From Peribacillus sp. FSL P2-0133 (GTDB lineage: Bacteria; Bacillota; Bacilli; Bacillales; DSM-1321), in assembly GCF_037975445.1 (NCBI RefSeq), contig NZ_CP150254.1, positions 4,338,001 through 4,402,000 of the forward strand: a DNA stretch of 64,000 nt. The letters run 5' to 3'. The translations under genes and the position numbers were made by a program. The notes beneath the pieces are model-generated. The model worked only from the letters and a program-made list of their open reading frames with translations. It was not told where the DNA came from and did no database searches. Shown here in pieces: positions 9,574-18,737 of the stretch (position 1 is its first letter; each line of letters starts with the position of its first letter).

Positions 9574-10986
9574 TTATTTAGCCAATTCATGAATGGCACG
9601 TGCATAAATGGACGTAGCCTTAAGCATATCTTCAATATCAATATATTCATCTTTCTGATGCGCAATGTCTTCGCTGCCTGGGAAAAGCGGGCCAAATGCA
9701 ACGCCTTCTTTCAATGAACGGGCGTAAGTGCCGCCGCCAATCGAAAGGAGTTCAGCTTTATCACCTGTCTCCGCTTCATAAACTTCCTGCAACGTCTTAA
9801 TCAAGAAGCTTTCACTGTCCACATAATGTGGAGTTGAATGCGAATTGGTCTTCACTTTCAAATTATATGCCGCAAGTCTTTCTTCCAATGCCGCCTTTTG
9901 TTGTTCCCACTCAAATGTCACCGGATAACGCATGCTGAAACCAATCGAGCTGTCGCCTTGTTTAGAATAATTGAAAACGCCGGCATTGACCGTCAATTCT
10001 CCTGTTTGCTCATCCGAATAAGCCACACCTAAATTATTTCCGCGGGAATCTTCAAACAAACGATCCTTTATGAAAGTGAAGTAGGCTTTCGCATGCGGAT
10101 CAAGAGTAAGATCAGTTAAAAATACGGCTAAATGCAGACCTGCATTCTTTCCATTTTTCGGTTCCATCGCGTGTGCCGAGACACCATTCATTTCAAGCAG
10201 CACTTGATTTTTTTGCGGAACTGCTTGGCCCATCAATGAGTATTTTTGCAAATAATCCTGATAGTTTGCCACCACTTCAGCAGGGTTGGCCGCTTCCACA
10301 ATAGCCGTAGCAAAATCCGGTACCATATTCGTCCTTCGACCTGAAGAAAATTCCATAACATTCACTTCAGAGTTCGTGCCATTTCCTGCATCGGCAGGGT
10401 GTATAACCGAGAAATCCCAGATTCCTTTTTCCGCACTGATGATCGGGAAGTCAGCATCTGGTGCGAAGCCGATCGAGGGCATTTCCTCCACTTCAAAGTA
10501 ACGGTCAACGCAGCGCCAGTTCGATTCTTCATCGGTTCCAATGATCATCCTCACACGTTTGTTCAAAGGTTCTCCTAGCTCCCGGACCAGCTTCATCGCA
10601 TGATAGGCAGCCATCGTCGGCCCTTTATCATCGATTGCCCCACGAGCATATATGCGGCCATTGCGGATTTCAGCGCCGAACGGATCCGAACTCCAGCCAT
10701 CTCCCTCAGGTACCACGTCGACATGGCATAATATCCCGATTAACTCCTCGCCTTCACCCATTTCGATATGACCAGCGACATTATCGACATTTTTAACAGT
10801 AAAACCGTCTTTTTCGCCTAATTGAAGCATGAAATCAAGCGCTTCCTTCACCCCTTTACCGAATGGGGCCTCCTCTGTCGGATGTTCTTCATCCAGTACA
10901 CTTTTTATTTTCAATAAGTTTTGTGTGTCCAGTAATAAGTCCATTTTCCGTTTTTCAACTTCTTCTCGCCAATTCAATTCACTCAA
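9574..10986 (-). CDS. pepV: Dipeptidase PepV (M20 family)
   Basis: This 470-aa cytoplasmic zinc dipeptidase has metal ligands and catalytic residues in CHVDVVPEGDGW (His88, Asp90), AIDDKGP (Asp120) and GTDEESNW (Glu153/Glu154). The family cleaves dipeptides including D-Ala-containing ones, which suits its pairing with dat. The start appears to be a TTG at 10986, with GAGGAG ten bases upstream. It is the B. subtilis YtjP orthologue. This gene ends the left-hand stretch of conserved order. Confidence 0.93.
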   Translation of the reverse strand: MSELNWREEVEKRKMDLLLDTQNLLKIKSVLDEEHPTEEAPFGKGVKEALDFMLQLGEKDGFTVKNVDNVAGHIEMGEGEELIGILCHVDVVPEGDGWSSDPFGAEIRNGRIYARGAIDDKGPTMAAYHAMKLVRELGEPLNKRVRMIIGTDEESNWRCVDRYFEVEEMPSIGFAPDADFPIISAEKGIWDFSVIHPADAGNGTNSEVNVMEFSSGRRTNMVPDFATAIVEAANPAEVVANYQDYLQKYSLMGQAVPQKNQVLLEMNGVSAHAMEPKNGKNAGLHLAVFLTDLTLDPHAKAYFTFIKDRLFEDSRGNNLGVAYSDEQTGELTVNAGVFNYSKQGDSSIGFSMRYPVTFEWEQQKAALEERLAAYNLKVKTNSHSTPHYVDSESFLIKTLQEVYEAETGDKAELLSIGGGTYARSLKEGVAFGPLFPGSEDIAHQKDEYIDIEDMLKATSIYARAIHELAK

Positions 10987-11121
10987 AATACGACAACTCC
11001 TCTTTTATATATATTTTTCATTTTATCACTTTTACTACCTGATTCGCCAAGCGTTGCTACCTATTCTTCGTATTCCCGTATTATCGCCAACATAAAACTA
11101 CCGATAAAATTCCCTGCATTA

Positions 11122-11155
11122 ATAAAAAACACCCTCTTTTATTAAAAAGAAGATG
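11122..11155 (-). terminator. Intrinsic terminator overlapping the end of the MATE gene
   Basis: On the minus strand CATCTTCTTTT pairs with AAAAGAGGGTG (two wobble pairs), with a TTTTTTATT tail. The left arm of the stem is formed by the last codons of the MATE gene and the stop codon lies in the loop. Confidence 0.8.
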
Positions 11156-12479
11156 ATTTCATTAGACTATCAGCATCCATAAGCTTTGTTACTTTTCGGT
11201 TCAGCCTTGGGATGTATAATGCTAAAAACACGGAACGTCCTAAACTGAAAGCCAGGAATGCAAGCCATAATCCATGATTGCCATTATGCGGGACAGCCAT
11301 GAATTGGACAAATAGAAAAGCCAATAGTGCAAGGAGCATTGAGTTCCTAACTGGAACGGCTTCTGTCGCACCGGTAAACACTCCATAAAAAATGAGTCCG
11401 ATAAAGGCACTGAATGGGAACAGGACTATCCAAAGTCCATATTCATGGGCCAGTTCGATGACGCCGGGAATGTTCGTGAAAAGGAGAATGACCTTATCGC
11501 TGAATAGATAGTAAGATGCGGCAAGTATGAACGAAGCATACAAGCCCCACCGCGCCGATAGTGAGAGTGTTTTTTTATAAAGGTTTATATCTCTCGAACC
11601 AATCGCCTTCCCGACCAGAAGACTCGACGCGTTCGCGAAGCCATCAAAGCAATAGGCCATCAGGTAATGGATTTGAATGAGTACGGCATTGGCCGCCAGT
11701 GTCTCTGTCCCGAAAGTGGCTCCCTTGGCCGTAAAAAGATTGAAAACCGTGATCAGGCAAATGGTCCTGATGAATAAATCCCTGTTGACCACCATCATTT
11801 TTTTCAGGGAAGCCCGATCGAACCCCTCCCGGAATGAAAATGAATCCGGTACGTTAACCGCTTTTCGGATGACCCACAAGCCCAGCAAAAAAGCGGAAAT
11901 CTCTGATATCAATGAAGCGGCAGCAACCCCTGATACAGACCACGAAAAGCCATTTACAAAAACGAGGCATAAGACAATATTGATCAAGTTCATGAAAACT
12001 TGAATGAACAAAGATGTTTTTATCCTGGATTTCCCGATTAACCAGCCTAAGATGACATAGTTCAATAATGCAAAAGGTGCACCCCATATCCGGATGCCGA
12101 AATAATCTGCGGCAAAGGCGGAAACGTCCGATTCCGGACCGATTGCGCCTAACGAGATATTCAATATGGGTTTTTGGATCACGATAAAAAGCAGGCCGAT
12201 GATCGCGGCAATGAAAAAAGGCCGAATCAAGGCCATCAGGCTTTGCTTTTCATCCCGTGCCCCCTCCGCTTGTGCAGCAAAGGCAGATGTACTGACCCGT
12301 AGAAAACCAAAAAGCCAATACATCGTATTAAAAATTATGGTTCCGACAGCCACCCCGCCAATATAAGCGGGATCACTCAACTTTCCAACCACAGCCGTAT
12401 CGACCGCACCGAGCAAGGGCGTACTCATCGTCGAAATCGTAAGCGGGATGGCCAAGGAAAGATACACTCTGTTATTCAT
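11142..12479 (-). CDS. MATE family efflux transporter (DinF-like)
   Basis: This 445-aa polytopic protein has about 12 hydrophobic helices. The opening VYLSLAIPLTISTMSTPLLGAVDTAVVG segment and the related motif in the second half identify the DinF branch of the multidrug and toxic compound extrusion family. It is likely a cation-coupled exporter of organic compounds; the substrate is not predictable. The start was set at 12479 because AGGAGG lies ten bases upstream, while an earlier in-frame ATG overlaps that site. It is monocistronic. Confidence 0.88.
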   Translation of the reverse strand: MNNRVYLSLAIPLTISTMSTPLLGAVDTAVVGKLSDPAYIGGVAVGTIIFNTMYWLFGFLRVSTSAFAAQAEGARDEKQSLMALIRPFFIAAIIGLLFIVIQKPILNISLGAIGPESDVSAFAADYFGIRIWGAPFALLNYVILGWLIGKSRIKTSLFIQVFMNLINIVLCLVFVNGFSWSVSGVAAASLISEISAFLLGLWVIRKAVNVPDSFSFREGFDRASLKKMMVVNRDLFIRTICLITVFNLFTAKGATFGTETLAANAVLIQIHYLMAYCFDGFANASSLLVGKAIGSRDINLYKKTLSLSARWGLYASFILAASYYLFSDKVILLFTNIPGVIELAHEYGLWIVLFPFSAFIGLIFYGVFTGATEAVPVRNSMLLALLAFLFVQFMAVPHNGNHGLWLAFLAFSLGRSVFLALYIPRLNRKVTKLMDADSLMKSSSF

Positions 12480-12942
12480 AAAATGATGTCCTCCTATGTA
12501 CATAAAAGTTCTGAAAAGTTAGAATTGGAATCGCGTTATAAAAATTTGTATTCAAAGTACAAAAAGATTGCAGTATTCAATTTTAATTACTATAGTTGAA
12601 CATATGGTGCTCCCCGGCATGCATGAGATGCCTCTACAAGATTACTTGTGAATCGTTTCAAATAGAACGGGTAAAGCTATTTAGATATTGATAATTTACG
12701 GTTTCAATATAAGAAGATTGAAAGATTGATACCGCTTTCAACCTGCACAATTATGGGAAGTCCATTTTTTACAGGCATACATGCACTTTTTATCGACCAA
12801 GAAAAAGGAGATTCGTAAGCCGGAAAATAAAATGCTTGACGGATTCTTGAAGGAGTTATAGTATTGCTCGTTGATAATATAACTTTTGCACTATGCTTGA
12901 ACATATATTCATCGTTATAACAACTAATTAGGAGTGATCATG
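12480..12942. other. Intergenic region between MATE and SDR genes
   Basis: This is 463 AT-rich bases without a credible gene. A weak sigma-A-like promoter for the SDR gene may lie at 12836-12864 (TTGACG, 17 bases, TAGTAT). Nothing else is recognised. Confidence 0.5.
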
Positions 12943-13677
12943 ATGGGAAGATTGACTGATAAAGTAGCCATTATCACTGGCGGAGCATCTGGTATGGGCA
13001 GGGAAATGGTAGACCTATTCACAAAAGAAGGAGCACAAGTCATTGCTGCTGATATCAATGAAAAAGCTGTAGCTGTTGTGAATGAACTGGATAATGTCCA
13101 TGGAACTGTACTTGATGTATCTTCAGATGAAAGCTGGAAAAAGGTGACCGATGAAGTTATCGCTAAATTTGGCAAAATCGACATTTTGGTAAACAATGCC
13201 GGTATCTCAACAGAAAAAGGCATTAACGATACGACATTGGCCGATTGGCAGCTAATGTTAAGCATCAATGGATTTGGACCATTCCTTGGAATGAAACACG
13301 TTGTTCCTCACATGGCTAAAGAAGGTAAAGGCGCAGTTGTAAACATTTCTTCCTTCACTGCTCAAATCGGAATGGGCTTAAACTCTTACTCAGCTTCAAA
13401 AGGTGCCGTTCGTGCTATTTCCAAGGCTGCCGCAACGCAATATGGCCGCATGGGCGTCCGTGTCAATGCTGTATTCCCTGGTATCATCGAAACACCAATG
13501 ACTCAAAAATTAGAAGAGTCAAAAGAGTTAGTGAACCAAATGATCAAAGCAACTCCATTACAACGTTTGGGTCACCCGGCGGATATTGCAAATGCAGTGC
13601 TTTATCTAGCATCCGATGAAGCTTCATACGTAACTGGTGCCGAGCTTGTCATCGACGGCGGATACTCAGCTCAATAA
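12943..13677 (+). CDS. Short-chain dehydrogenase/reductase
   Basis: This 244-aa classical SDR has the NAD(P) site TGGASGMG, the NNAGIS motif, the catalytic YSASK pair and the C-terminal LVIDGGYSAQ ending. It resembles 3-oxoacyl-ACP reductase or glucose dehydrogenase-type enzymes, but SDR substrates cannot be assigned from sequence alone. The acidic residue at the end of beta-2 (AADINEK) favours NAD(H). The start at MGRLTDK has AGGAG eight bases upstream. It is a single gene with its own terminator. Confidence 0.88.
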   Translation: MGRLTDKVAIITGGASGMGREMVDLFTKEGAQVIAADINEKAVAVVNELDNVHGTVLDVSSDESWKKVTDEVIAKFGKIDILVNNAGISTEKGINDTTLADWQLMLSINGFGPFLGMKHVVPHMAKEGKGAVVNISSFTAQIGMGLNSYSASKGAVRAISKAAATQYGRMGVRVNAVFPGIIETPMTQKLEESKELVNQMIKATPLQRLGHPADIANAVLYLASDEASYVTGAELVIDGGYSAQ

Positions 13678-13686
13678 GCAGAAATG

Positions 13687-13724
13687 GAAAATCCCGTTTC
13701 TAAAGATCCAGAAACGGGATTTTC
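13687..13724 (+). terminator. Intrinsic terminator after the SDR gene
   Basis: A 15-bp perfect stem (GAAAATCCCGTTTCT with its complement) encloses an eight-base loop, ten bases after the SDR stop. Confidence 0.8.
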
Positions 13725-13761
13725 TGATTCCAATAAAGAAATTTGGGTAAGTTGAAATGAG

Positions 13762-14247
13762 TCACGTTAACACACCAATGAAATAACCAAAAGTCGTAAA
13801 TACCAAACACCAGCTGAAAGCCCCTGCTCCTGCAAAAATAAAGTACTTGCGTTTCCCCATTCCATTCATCCCGGAAATGTAACTGGCGAAGTGACGGACT
13901 CCTGGAATGAAATAGGCTATGATGATGGTCCAAGGACCGTATTTATTGAACCATTTCTCCAATCTCTCCAACCTCGCGGGGGTCATTTTGATCCACTTAC
14001 CATGCTTCCTCAAAAAAGGCTTCCCCACCTTTTTTCCGATGAAATAACTGACAAGCATCCCGGATATCGAACCAAGGAAACTGACAAGGAATGCTCCCTG
14101 GACATTCAAAACGGAAATGGATGACAAATAGCCGACAAAAGTCATCATGAACTCATCAGGTACCGGCAAGCCAATAATCCCAATGGCCAACAGTCCATAT
14201 ATCGCAAAATAACCATAGTTTGATATTAAATCTTTTACAATATCCAT
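13762..14247 (-). CDS. DedA family membrane protein
   Basis: This 161-aa protein has about four hydrophobic helices. The DedA/SNARE-associated signatures are present: GLPVPDEFMMTFVG near residue 26, GKKVGKPFLRKHGKW and the conserved RHFASYISGMNGM. DedA proteins act in membrane lipid homeostasis, probably as phospholipid scramblases or transporters. It is shorter than typical 200-aa members but close to B. subtilis YbfM. It stands alone. Confidence 0.88.
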   Translation of the reverse strand: MDIVKDLISNYGYFAIYGLLAIGIIGLPVPDEFMMTFVGYLSSISVLNVQGAFLVSFLGSISGMLVSYFIGKKVGKPFLRKHGKWIKMTPARLERLEKWFNKYGPWTIIIAYFIPGVRHFASYISGMNGMGKRKYFIFAGAGAFSWCLVFTTFGYFIGVLT

Positions 14248-14476
14248 CTAAAGTACTCCATCTCAGCACCCTTTTTTAAAGTAATCCATATTTTACACGG
14301 GCCTGGGTAACGTGATTACTTCTTTTTAATAGGATAACCTAATTTAACCCAAATGAGTTGATTTTCATAAAAAAAACAGAAAAAAAAGAAGAATGGACAC
14401 GTTTTTTGTTGAAATACCTGTATGATAATACTAATCAATGTTTCCTCTTTACGTAAATGAATAACGGCAACAATAA

Positions 14477-14501
14477 AGCGGACTCGATACCCGAGTCCGC
14501 T
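14477..14501 (-). terminator. Intrinsic terminator after signal peptidase gene
   Basis: AGCGGACTCG pairs perfectly with CGAGTCCGCT around a five-base loop. The minus-strand tail is TTATTGTT, six bases beyond the gene's stop. Confidence 0.75.
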
Positions 14502-14506
14502 TCTTC

Positions 14507-15085
14507 TTAATTCACAAGCTTTATTTCATTGATTGGCCAATACACTAGATTCGCCTTGCCGACAATTTCATCGACGGAAATCGTGCCTATTTCACGGCTA
14601 TCCAAACTATTTTGGCGATTGTCCCCCATAAGGAACAACTGGCCTTCCGGCACTGTCATGCTGCCTGTAATATCCTCCAGCTTGAAGGATTCAGTCAGCG
14701 GCACCCCTGCCATCTGATTCTTATATTTGTCCAAGTATGGTTCTTCATAAGCTTTCCCATTAATATAAAGCGTATCGTCTTTATATTCAATATGGTCACC
14801 TGGCAGACCAATTACCCTTTTTATATAATCTTTATCTACCGTTGCATGAAAAACGACAATGTCAAACCGGTCTATATTATCGATATTCGTTCCAAACTTG
14901 GTAAGAACAATTCTTTCGTGGTCTTGCAGAGTCGGCATCATTGACTCACCGTCCACGACAATCGGTGCAAAAATATACGTTCGAATTAAAAAAGCTAGAA
15001 TGACTGCAATCAATATCGCTTTTATCCATGAAAAAACTTCTTTTCTTTTTTCCAATCGAAGTCCCTCTCTCTGTTTTTTATTCAT
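14507..15085 (-). CDS. sip: Signal peptidase I
   Basis: This 192-aa type I signal peptidase has one N-terminal membrane helix (residues 18-40) followed by an extracellular catalytic domain. The Ser/Lys dyad is Ser48 in GESMMPT and Lys89 in YIKRVIGLPGD. The box MGDNRQNSLDSREIG is intact. It cleaves secretory preproteins outside the membrane. It is one of the several small sip paralogues (SipS/T/U/V type) usual in Bacillus; which paralogue is unclear. Confidence 0.93.
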   Translation of the reverse strand: MNKKQREGLRLEKRKEVFSWIKAILIAVILAFLIRTYIFAPIVVDGESMMPTLQDHERIVLTKFGTNIDNIDRFDIVVFHATVDKDYIKRVIGLPGDHIEYKDDTLYINGKAYEEPYLDKYKNQMAGVPLTESFKLEDITGSMTVPEGQLFLMGDNRQNSLDSREIGTISVDEIVGKANLVYWPINEIKLVN

Positions 15086-15149
15086 GTCATTATATCATAA
15101 TCCATTAATGATCACGTCATACAAATACCCGCATTTTACACATTATCAA

Positions 15150-15533
15150 TTACTTCCATTTTCCATACTGGATTTCGATGCTTTCCAACTCTATTTCCCT
15201 GCGCTGCATTTTGGCTGGACAAATTGCATTATATGTACGGACTTTCTCATTTATTTCAGCAATTCGTTTCTTAATTTCAGATTCAGTTCCATTCATTTTT
15301 TTCAATCGAACCAATCCTGATAGCTCTTCCCGAATTTCTTTTTGCCATTTTATCCAAAGCGGAAGGTAACCGGCATCCATGGCCTTCGTCAAGAAGTTGT
15401 CATATATATTTCCCGATAGCGCCGACTCCGGAAGCGGTTTTCCAAAGCCAGGATTATTCTTCAGCCCGCCGTCTCTTTCATATTCCTTAAAAATCTGATC
15501 CATCCAGTTCACATGCCCTTGTTCTTTGCCCAT
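15150..15533 (-). CDS. DUF1992 (DnaJ-related domain) protein
   Basis: This 127-aa soluble protein begins MGKEQGHVNWMDQIFKEYER and contains the DUF1992 core GGLKNNPGFGKPLP, a region also found attached to some DnaJ homologues. It is rich in charged helices towards the C-terminus. The function is unknown. The ATG at 15533 has AAGGGGGA six bases upstream. It lies between the signal peptidase and the transglycosylase-like gene, on the same strand, with separate spacing. Confidence 0.8.
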   Translation of the reverse strand: MGKEQGHVNWMDQIFKEYERDGGLKNNPGFGKPLPESALSGNIYDNFLTKAMDAGYLPLWIKWQKEIREELSGLVRLKKMNGTESEIKKRIAEINEKVRTYNAICPAKMQRREIELESIEIQYGKWK

Positions 15534-15688
15534 AAACAATCCCCCTTCAGATCACTTCGCATTACATGTATTTACAATTATAACATTTTTATCAATATTC
15601 GCTCCACCCTGGAGGATCAATCCTTGAACACTTTCTACTATTATATATGCATATCTTTCAGCCAAACACATTCTGACAGCCAAAAAAA

Positions 15689-15711
15689 GGATTCCCCTAT
15701 TGCGGGAATCC
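15689..15711 (-). terminator. Intrinsic terminator after the transglycosylase-like gene
   Basis: GGATTCCC pairs with GGGAATCC, followed on the minus strand by TTTTTTTGGC, 12 bases beyond the stop. Confidence 0.85.
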
Positions 15712-15722
15712 CATTTTGCCTT

Positions 15723-17618
15723 CTATTTAACTGTGATTTTCCGTTTTACTTCTGCCTTGTTCTTCGATTTATCCGTAACTGTGTAAGTCAATGTATAGGT
15801 GCCTTTTTTCTTCGTATTCACAGTCCCTGTTATTTTGATCTTACTTGTTAAACTTCCATCAAGATTATCTTTCGCGGATACACCTGATTTAGGATTGAAT
15901 GTCGAGTTATAGGCAATGGTTTTGCTATTGGCACCGGAAATGACCGGCTTGGTGCTGTCTACCGTAATCTTTCTTGTGACTGTCGCAGTATTTTTCGATG
16001 AATCAGTGATTGTATACTTTAATGTATACGTTCCTTTTTTCTTTGTATTCACCGTACCTGTCACCTTTATTTTACTAGTCATGTTGCCATCCAGGTTATC
16101 TTTCGCAGATACGCCTGATTTAGGGTTGAATGTCGAATAATAGCCAACGGTTTTACTATTGGCTCCCGAGATGACTGGCTTGGTGCCATCTATCGTGATC
16201 TTTCTTGTGACTGTCGCTGCATTTTTCGATGAATCGGTGACCGTATACTTCAATGTATAGGTCCCCTTTTTCTTCGTATTCACTGTACCCGTCACTTTGA
16301 TTTTACTAGTCAAGCTGCCATCGGCATTATCCTTGGCACTCACGTTTGTTTTTGGATTGAATGTAGAATTAAGTTTGATGGTTTTATTCCCGGCACCGGA
16401 AATCACCGGCTTGACTTGATCATAAACGGTTATTTTCCTTGTGGCCTTGGCAACATTCCCAGCTTTGTCAGCTACCGTATAAGTCAAATTATAGGTGCCC
16501 ACTTTCTTGGTATCCACCTTACCTTCCACACGTATGGCACTCGTTAAGTCACCATCTTTATCATCCTTCGCCTTCACGCTGGTTTTAGGATTGAAAGTTG
16601 AGTTGAATGGTATCGATTTACCAGCTGCCCCTGAAATCACAGGTTTATTCGTATCCTTGATGGGCACGACAACCGATGGACTATTGGAGATGTAAGCCGA
16701 TGAAACATACCCCTTAATACTCTTGTCCTCCGTTTGTACTGGGTAAAAGACAAATTTATTTCCCTTAGATTCGTGATAGTCAAAATTCCCTGTGATGGTC
16801 AAGCTTGTATTTGGCGGCACAAGTACTGCACCTGCCGTAGTGCTTATTTCTTTCCTGATATTCGCACTGGATGTCGTCACAACTTTGTCTCCTGCCTTGA
16901 ACCAATAAACAGAGTCATGAGTTTGATCTGTCAGTGTGTATTCAAGATTTTTAAAGATGATATTTTCGGTGCTTTCCCGGTCATATTGAAAGTCCGTTGT
17001 TTTGAATGGATATTCGGCCAGTTTTGTGCCATCCAAATCCAAATAACTTTGTTTTTCTATCTCAGCAAAAACTTCCTCTTGGTAGGCATTCGGATTTATT
17101 TTCCCGTTTTCCTGGTAAAGAGGACTGTTAACCGGTTTTGTCCCATTGTATGCCATTACAGGGAAATACCAATTTTCGATGACCCTTCGTCCTGCACCTT
17201 TGATCTTGGGCAAATCCCTTCTTGAATACATATCACCCAGTACCTCGACGCCTGCCTCGATATTGTAGACTATATCATTTTCCAGCTTTTTCTGGTCATA
17301 CCCACTTTTATTGGTAAGCTGCATAAGACCGATACCGCCATCGCCGGATATAATCGGTTTACCGTCCTCATTAAATTGCCTCCAATCCCCGTTTTCCTGC
17401 GTAGCCACCGCTTTTACAACTTCAGGGGGGATTTCGGCCTCAATTGCCGCATTCGTCAGTAAGCAGTTAATCTGCTTATGGGAAGGATTTACATTGGATT
17501 GAATCTCACCGAATGATGAACAAGCATTGGTTATTCCAGACTCCGCAAAAGCCTGTCCATTGAACAAACCGATCGTTAAACAGGTCAGTGCTCCAACCTT
17601 CATTAAAGGTATCTTCAT
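15723..17618 (-). CDS. Secreted lytic-transglycosylase-like protein with SH3-like domain and four DUF5011 repeats
   Basis: This is a 631-aa exported protein. A Sec signal peptide ends near residue 25 (GQAFA). Residues 50-185 resemble an SLT/goose-lysozyme-like domain with a candidate catalytic Glu75 (ATQENGD) and GIGLMQLT at 95-102. Residues 245-312 look like an SH3-type wall-binding domain (ANIRKE...GYVSSAYI). Four 75-aa Ig-like DUF5011 repeats start near residues 325, 403, 480 and 557, each with KPVISGA...STFNPK...TYTL.YTV. There is no LPXTG motif. It probably cleaves or binds peptidoglycan outside the cell; the enzymatic activity is inferred. Confidence 0.8.
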   Translation of the reverse strand: MKIPLMKVGALTCLTIGLFNGQAFAESGITNACSSFGEIQSNVNPSHKQINCLLTNAAIEAEIPPEVVKAVATQENGDWRQFNEDGKPIISGDGGIGLMQLTNKSGYDQKKLENDIVYNIEAGVEVLGDMYSRRDLPKIKGAGRRVIENWYFPVMAYNGTKPVNSPLYQENGKINPNAYQEEVFAEIEKQSYLDLDGTKLAEYPFKTTDFQYDRESTENIIFKNLEYTLTDQTHDSVYWFKAGDKVVTTSSANIRKEISTTAGAVLVPPNTSLTITGNFDYHESKGNKFVFYPVQTEDKSIKGYVSSAYISNSPSVVVPIKDTNKPVISGAAGKSIPFNSTFNPKTSVKAKDDKDGDLTSAIRVEGKVDTKKVGTYNLTYTVADKAGNVAKATRKITVYDQVKPVISGAGNKTIKLNSTFNPKTNVSAKDNADGSLTSKIKVTGTVNTKKKGTYTLKYTVTDSSKNAATVTRKITIDGTKPVISGANSKTVGYYSTFNPKSGVSAKDNLDGNMTSKIKVTGTVNTKKKGTYTLKYTITDSSKNTATVTRKITVDSTKPVISGANSKTIAYNSTFNPKSGVSAKDNLDGSLTSKIKITGTVNTKKKGTYTLTYTVTDKSKNKAEVKRKITVK

Positions 17619-17728
17619 CGATCGAACTCCAGTCTATTTATATTTAAATCTATAATAATAGTAACATGATAGACTGGTGATTGCAGGTATAAATAGGTAT
17701 ATTCCCCTAAAATATCCTCACAGCACAA

Positions 17729-17763
17729 AAGGAGCTTACCCGCATTTTCGGGAAAGCTCCTTT
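17729..17763 (-). terminator. Intrinsic terminator after the DUF4064 gene
   Basis: A 14-bp stem with one mismatch (AAAGGAGCTTACCCG arm) encloses a short loop. The T-rich minus-strand tail starts about 35 bases beyond the DUF4064 stop. Confidence 0.75.
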
Positions 17764-17794
17764 GTTTTCAAATCACACTATGTATTGTGTCGGA

Positions 17795-18205
17795 TCAAAC
17801 GATCACTTCCACCGGTTCCCTCGGCTTCCTTACAAGGCACATGATACCCGGTATGATGAAGAAAATAAGCGGCCAAACATGAAAGATCGTCAGAATGCCC
17901 GTAATGATCAATAAGATTCCGGCTCCCTTCGCTTTGCCGCCTTTTAATAGAAAGATAGCGATCAAACCGCCTGCCAATGCAATAAACAGCGATATGATTC
18001 CCGCCCATAGTATGCCCATGAACAACTTGATCGACATATCTACCTCAGACGAGGAAAACTCAGAATCTGTCATTAAAGAGTAGTCCATCATTTCTTTCAT
18101 ATCGATACTGTTGAGATAAACGGCCGCAATGATCGTCATGATTAAAAAAATCACAGCGATACCCACGCCTAAGATACTTAATACGAATTCCCATGTCCGT
18201 TTCAT
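17795..18205 (-). CDS. DUF4064 membrane protein
   Basis: This 136-aa protein has four predicted helices: residues 8-30, 62-82, a GKAKGAGILLIITGI helix, and a C-terminal PLIFFIIPGIMCL helix followed by a basic tail. The layout and the final LVRKP are typical of DUF4064 proteins of Bacilli, whose role is unknown. The ATG at 18205 follows a GGGAGGCG ribosome site. It is apparently a single gene. Confidence 0.75.
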   Translation of the reverse strand: MKRTWEFVLSILGVGIAVIFLIMTIIAAVYLNSIDMKEMMDYSLMTDSEFSSSEVDMSIKLFMGILWAGIISLFIALAGGLIAIFLLKGGKAKGAGILLIITGILTIFHVWPLIFFIIPGIMCLVRKPREPVEVIV

Positions 18206-18270
18206 TTACTTCGCCTCCCTGGAAAAGTCACGTATATATAATACCCAATCTGTGAAGGAATAAAAGACTT

Positions 18271-18545
18271 TTATTCCTTACTCCTCAAAATCTTATGAGC
18301 GTCCATCATTTGGTAAAGTCGACCAAATCCATTCAACGCCCATCCCTGCCCTAACGACCCGAAGAAAGGGCCATCAGTCATCCCTTTTTTCAATCGATCA
18401 TGTAATTCATCTCTTTTACTTTCCAGGTTATTCACCTTTGTCATATATTTTATAAAGAAATGGAACGCCTTCACAACCATTACGAATAACAGAACAAGCA
18501 GGGCAATGTAGAATAATTGCCATAAATATCGCCAATATTAAACAT
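18271..18545 (-). pseudogene. Small single-pass membrane protein, apparently frameshifted
   Basis: An ATG at 18545 with an ideal AGGGGGTGA ribosome site starts MFNIGDI, but this frame stops after about 21 codons. Moving one base at about 18522 (TTTATGG) joins it to a hydrophobic stretch, WQLFYIALLVLLFVMVVKAF, and then a basic C-terminal part ending DAHKILRSKE at 18271. The rejoined protein would be about 91 aa with one helix. Either the strain carries a one-base deletion in a T run, or the base is an assembly error. The N-terminus faintly recalls DUF4083 proteins. An ATG at 18480 could give a shortened product. Confidence 0.6.
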
Positions 18546-18715
18546 GAAGTCACCCCCTGTCATTGAATGTTAAACATCAATTCCGGAAATCCTCAATAAT
18601 AGCAGTAGGTGAGGCTTTTCGAACTTTCCTAATTAAATGATAACACGATAGGCCATAACACTGAACGCAAACAACATTTCAACGGGTATGAATAACGAAT
18701 CCCTTCCAAAGGAAA

Positions 18716-18737
18716 TAGACTCTGTTTTTATCAGAGC
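18716..18737 (-). terminator. Weak terminator after cobA-hemD
   Basis: GGCTCTG pairs with CAGAGTC around a seven-base loop, abutting the stop codon. The tail (TATTTCC) is poor. Confidence 0.4.

Noticed and set aside
12704..12904. 66-codon minus-strand frame in the MATE-SDR gap
   Set aside because: No ribosome site and no recognisable motif; it covers the probable SDR promoter.
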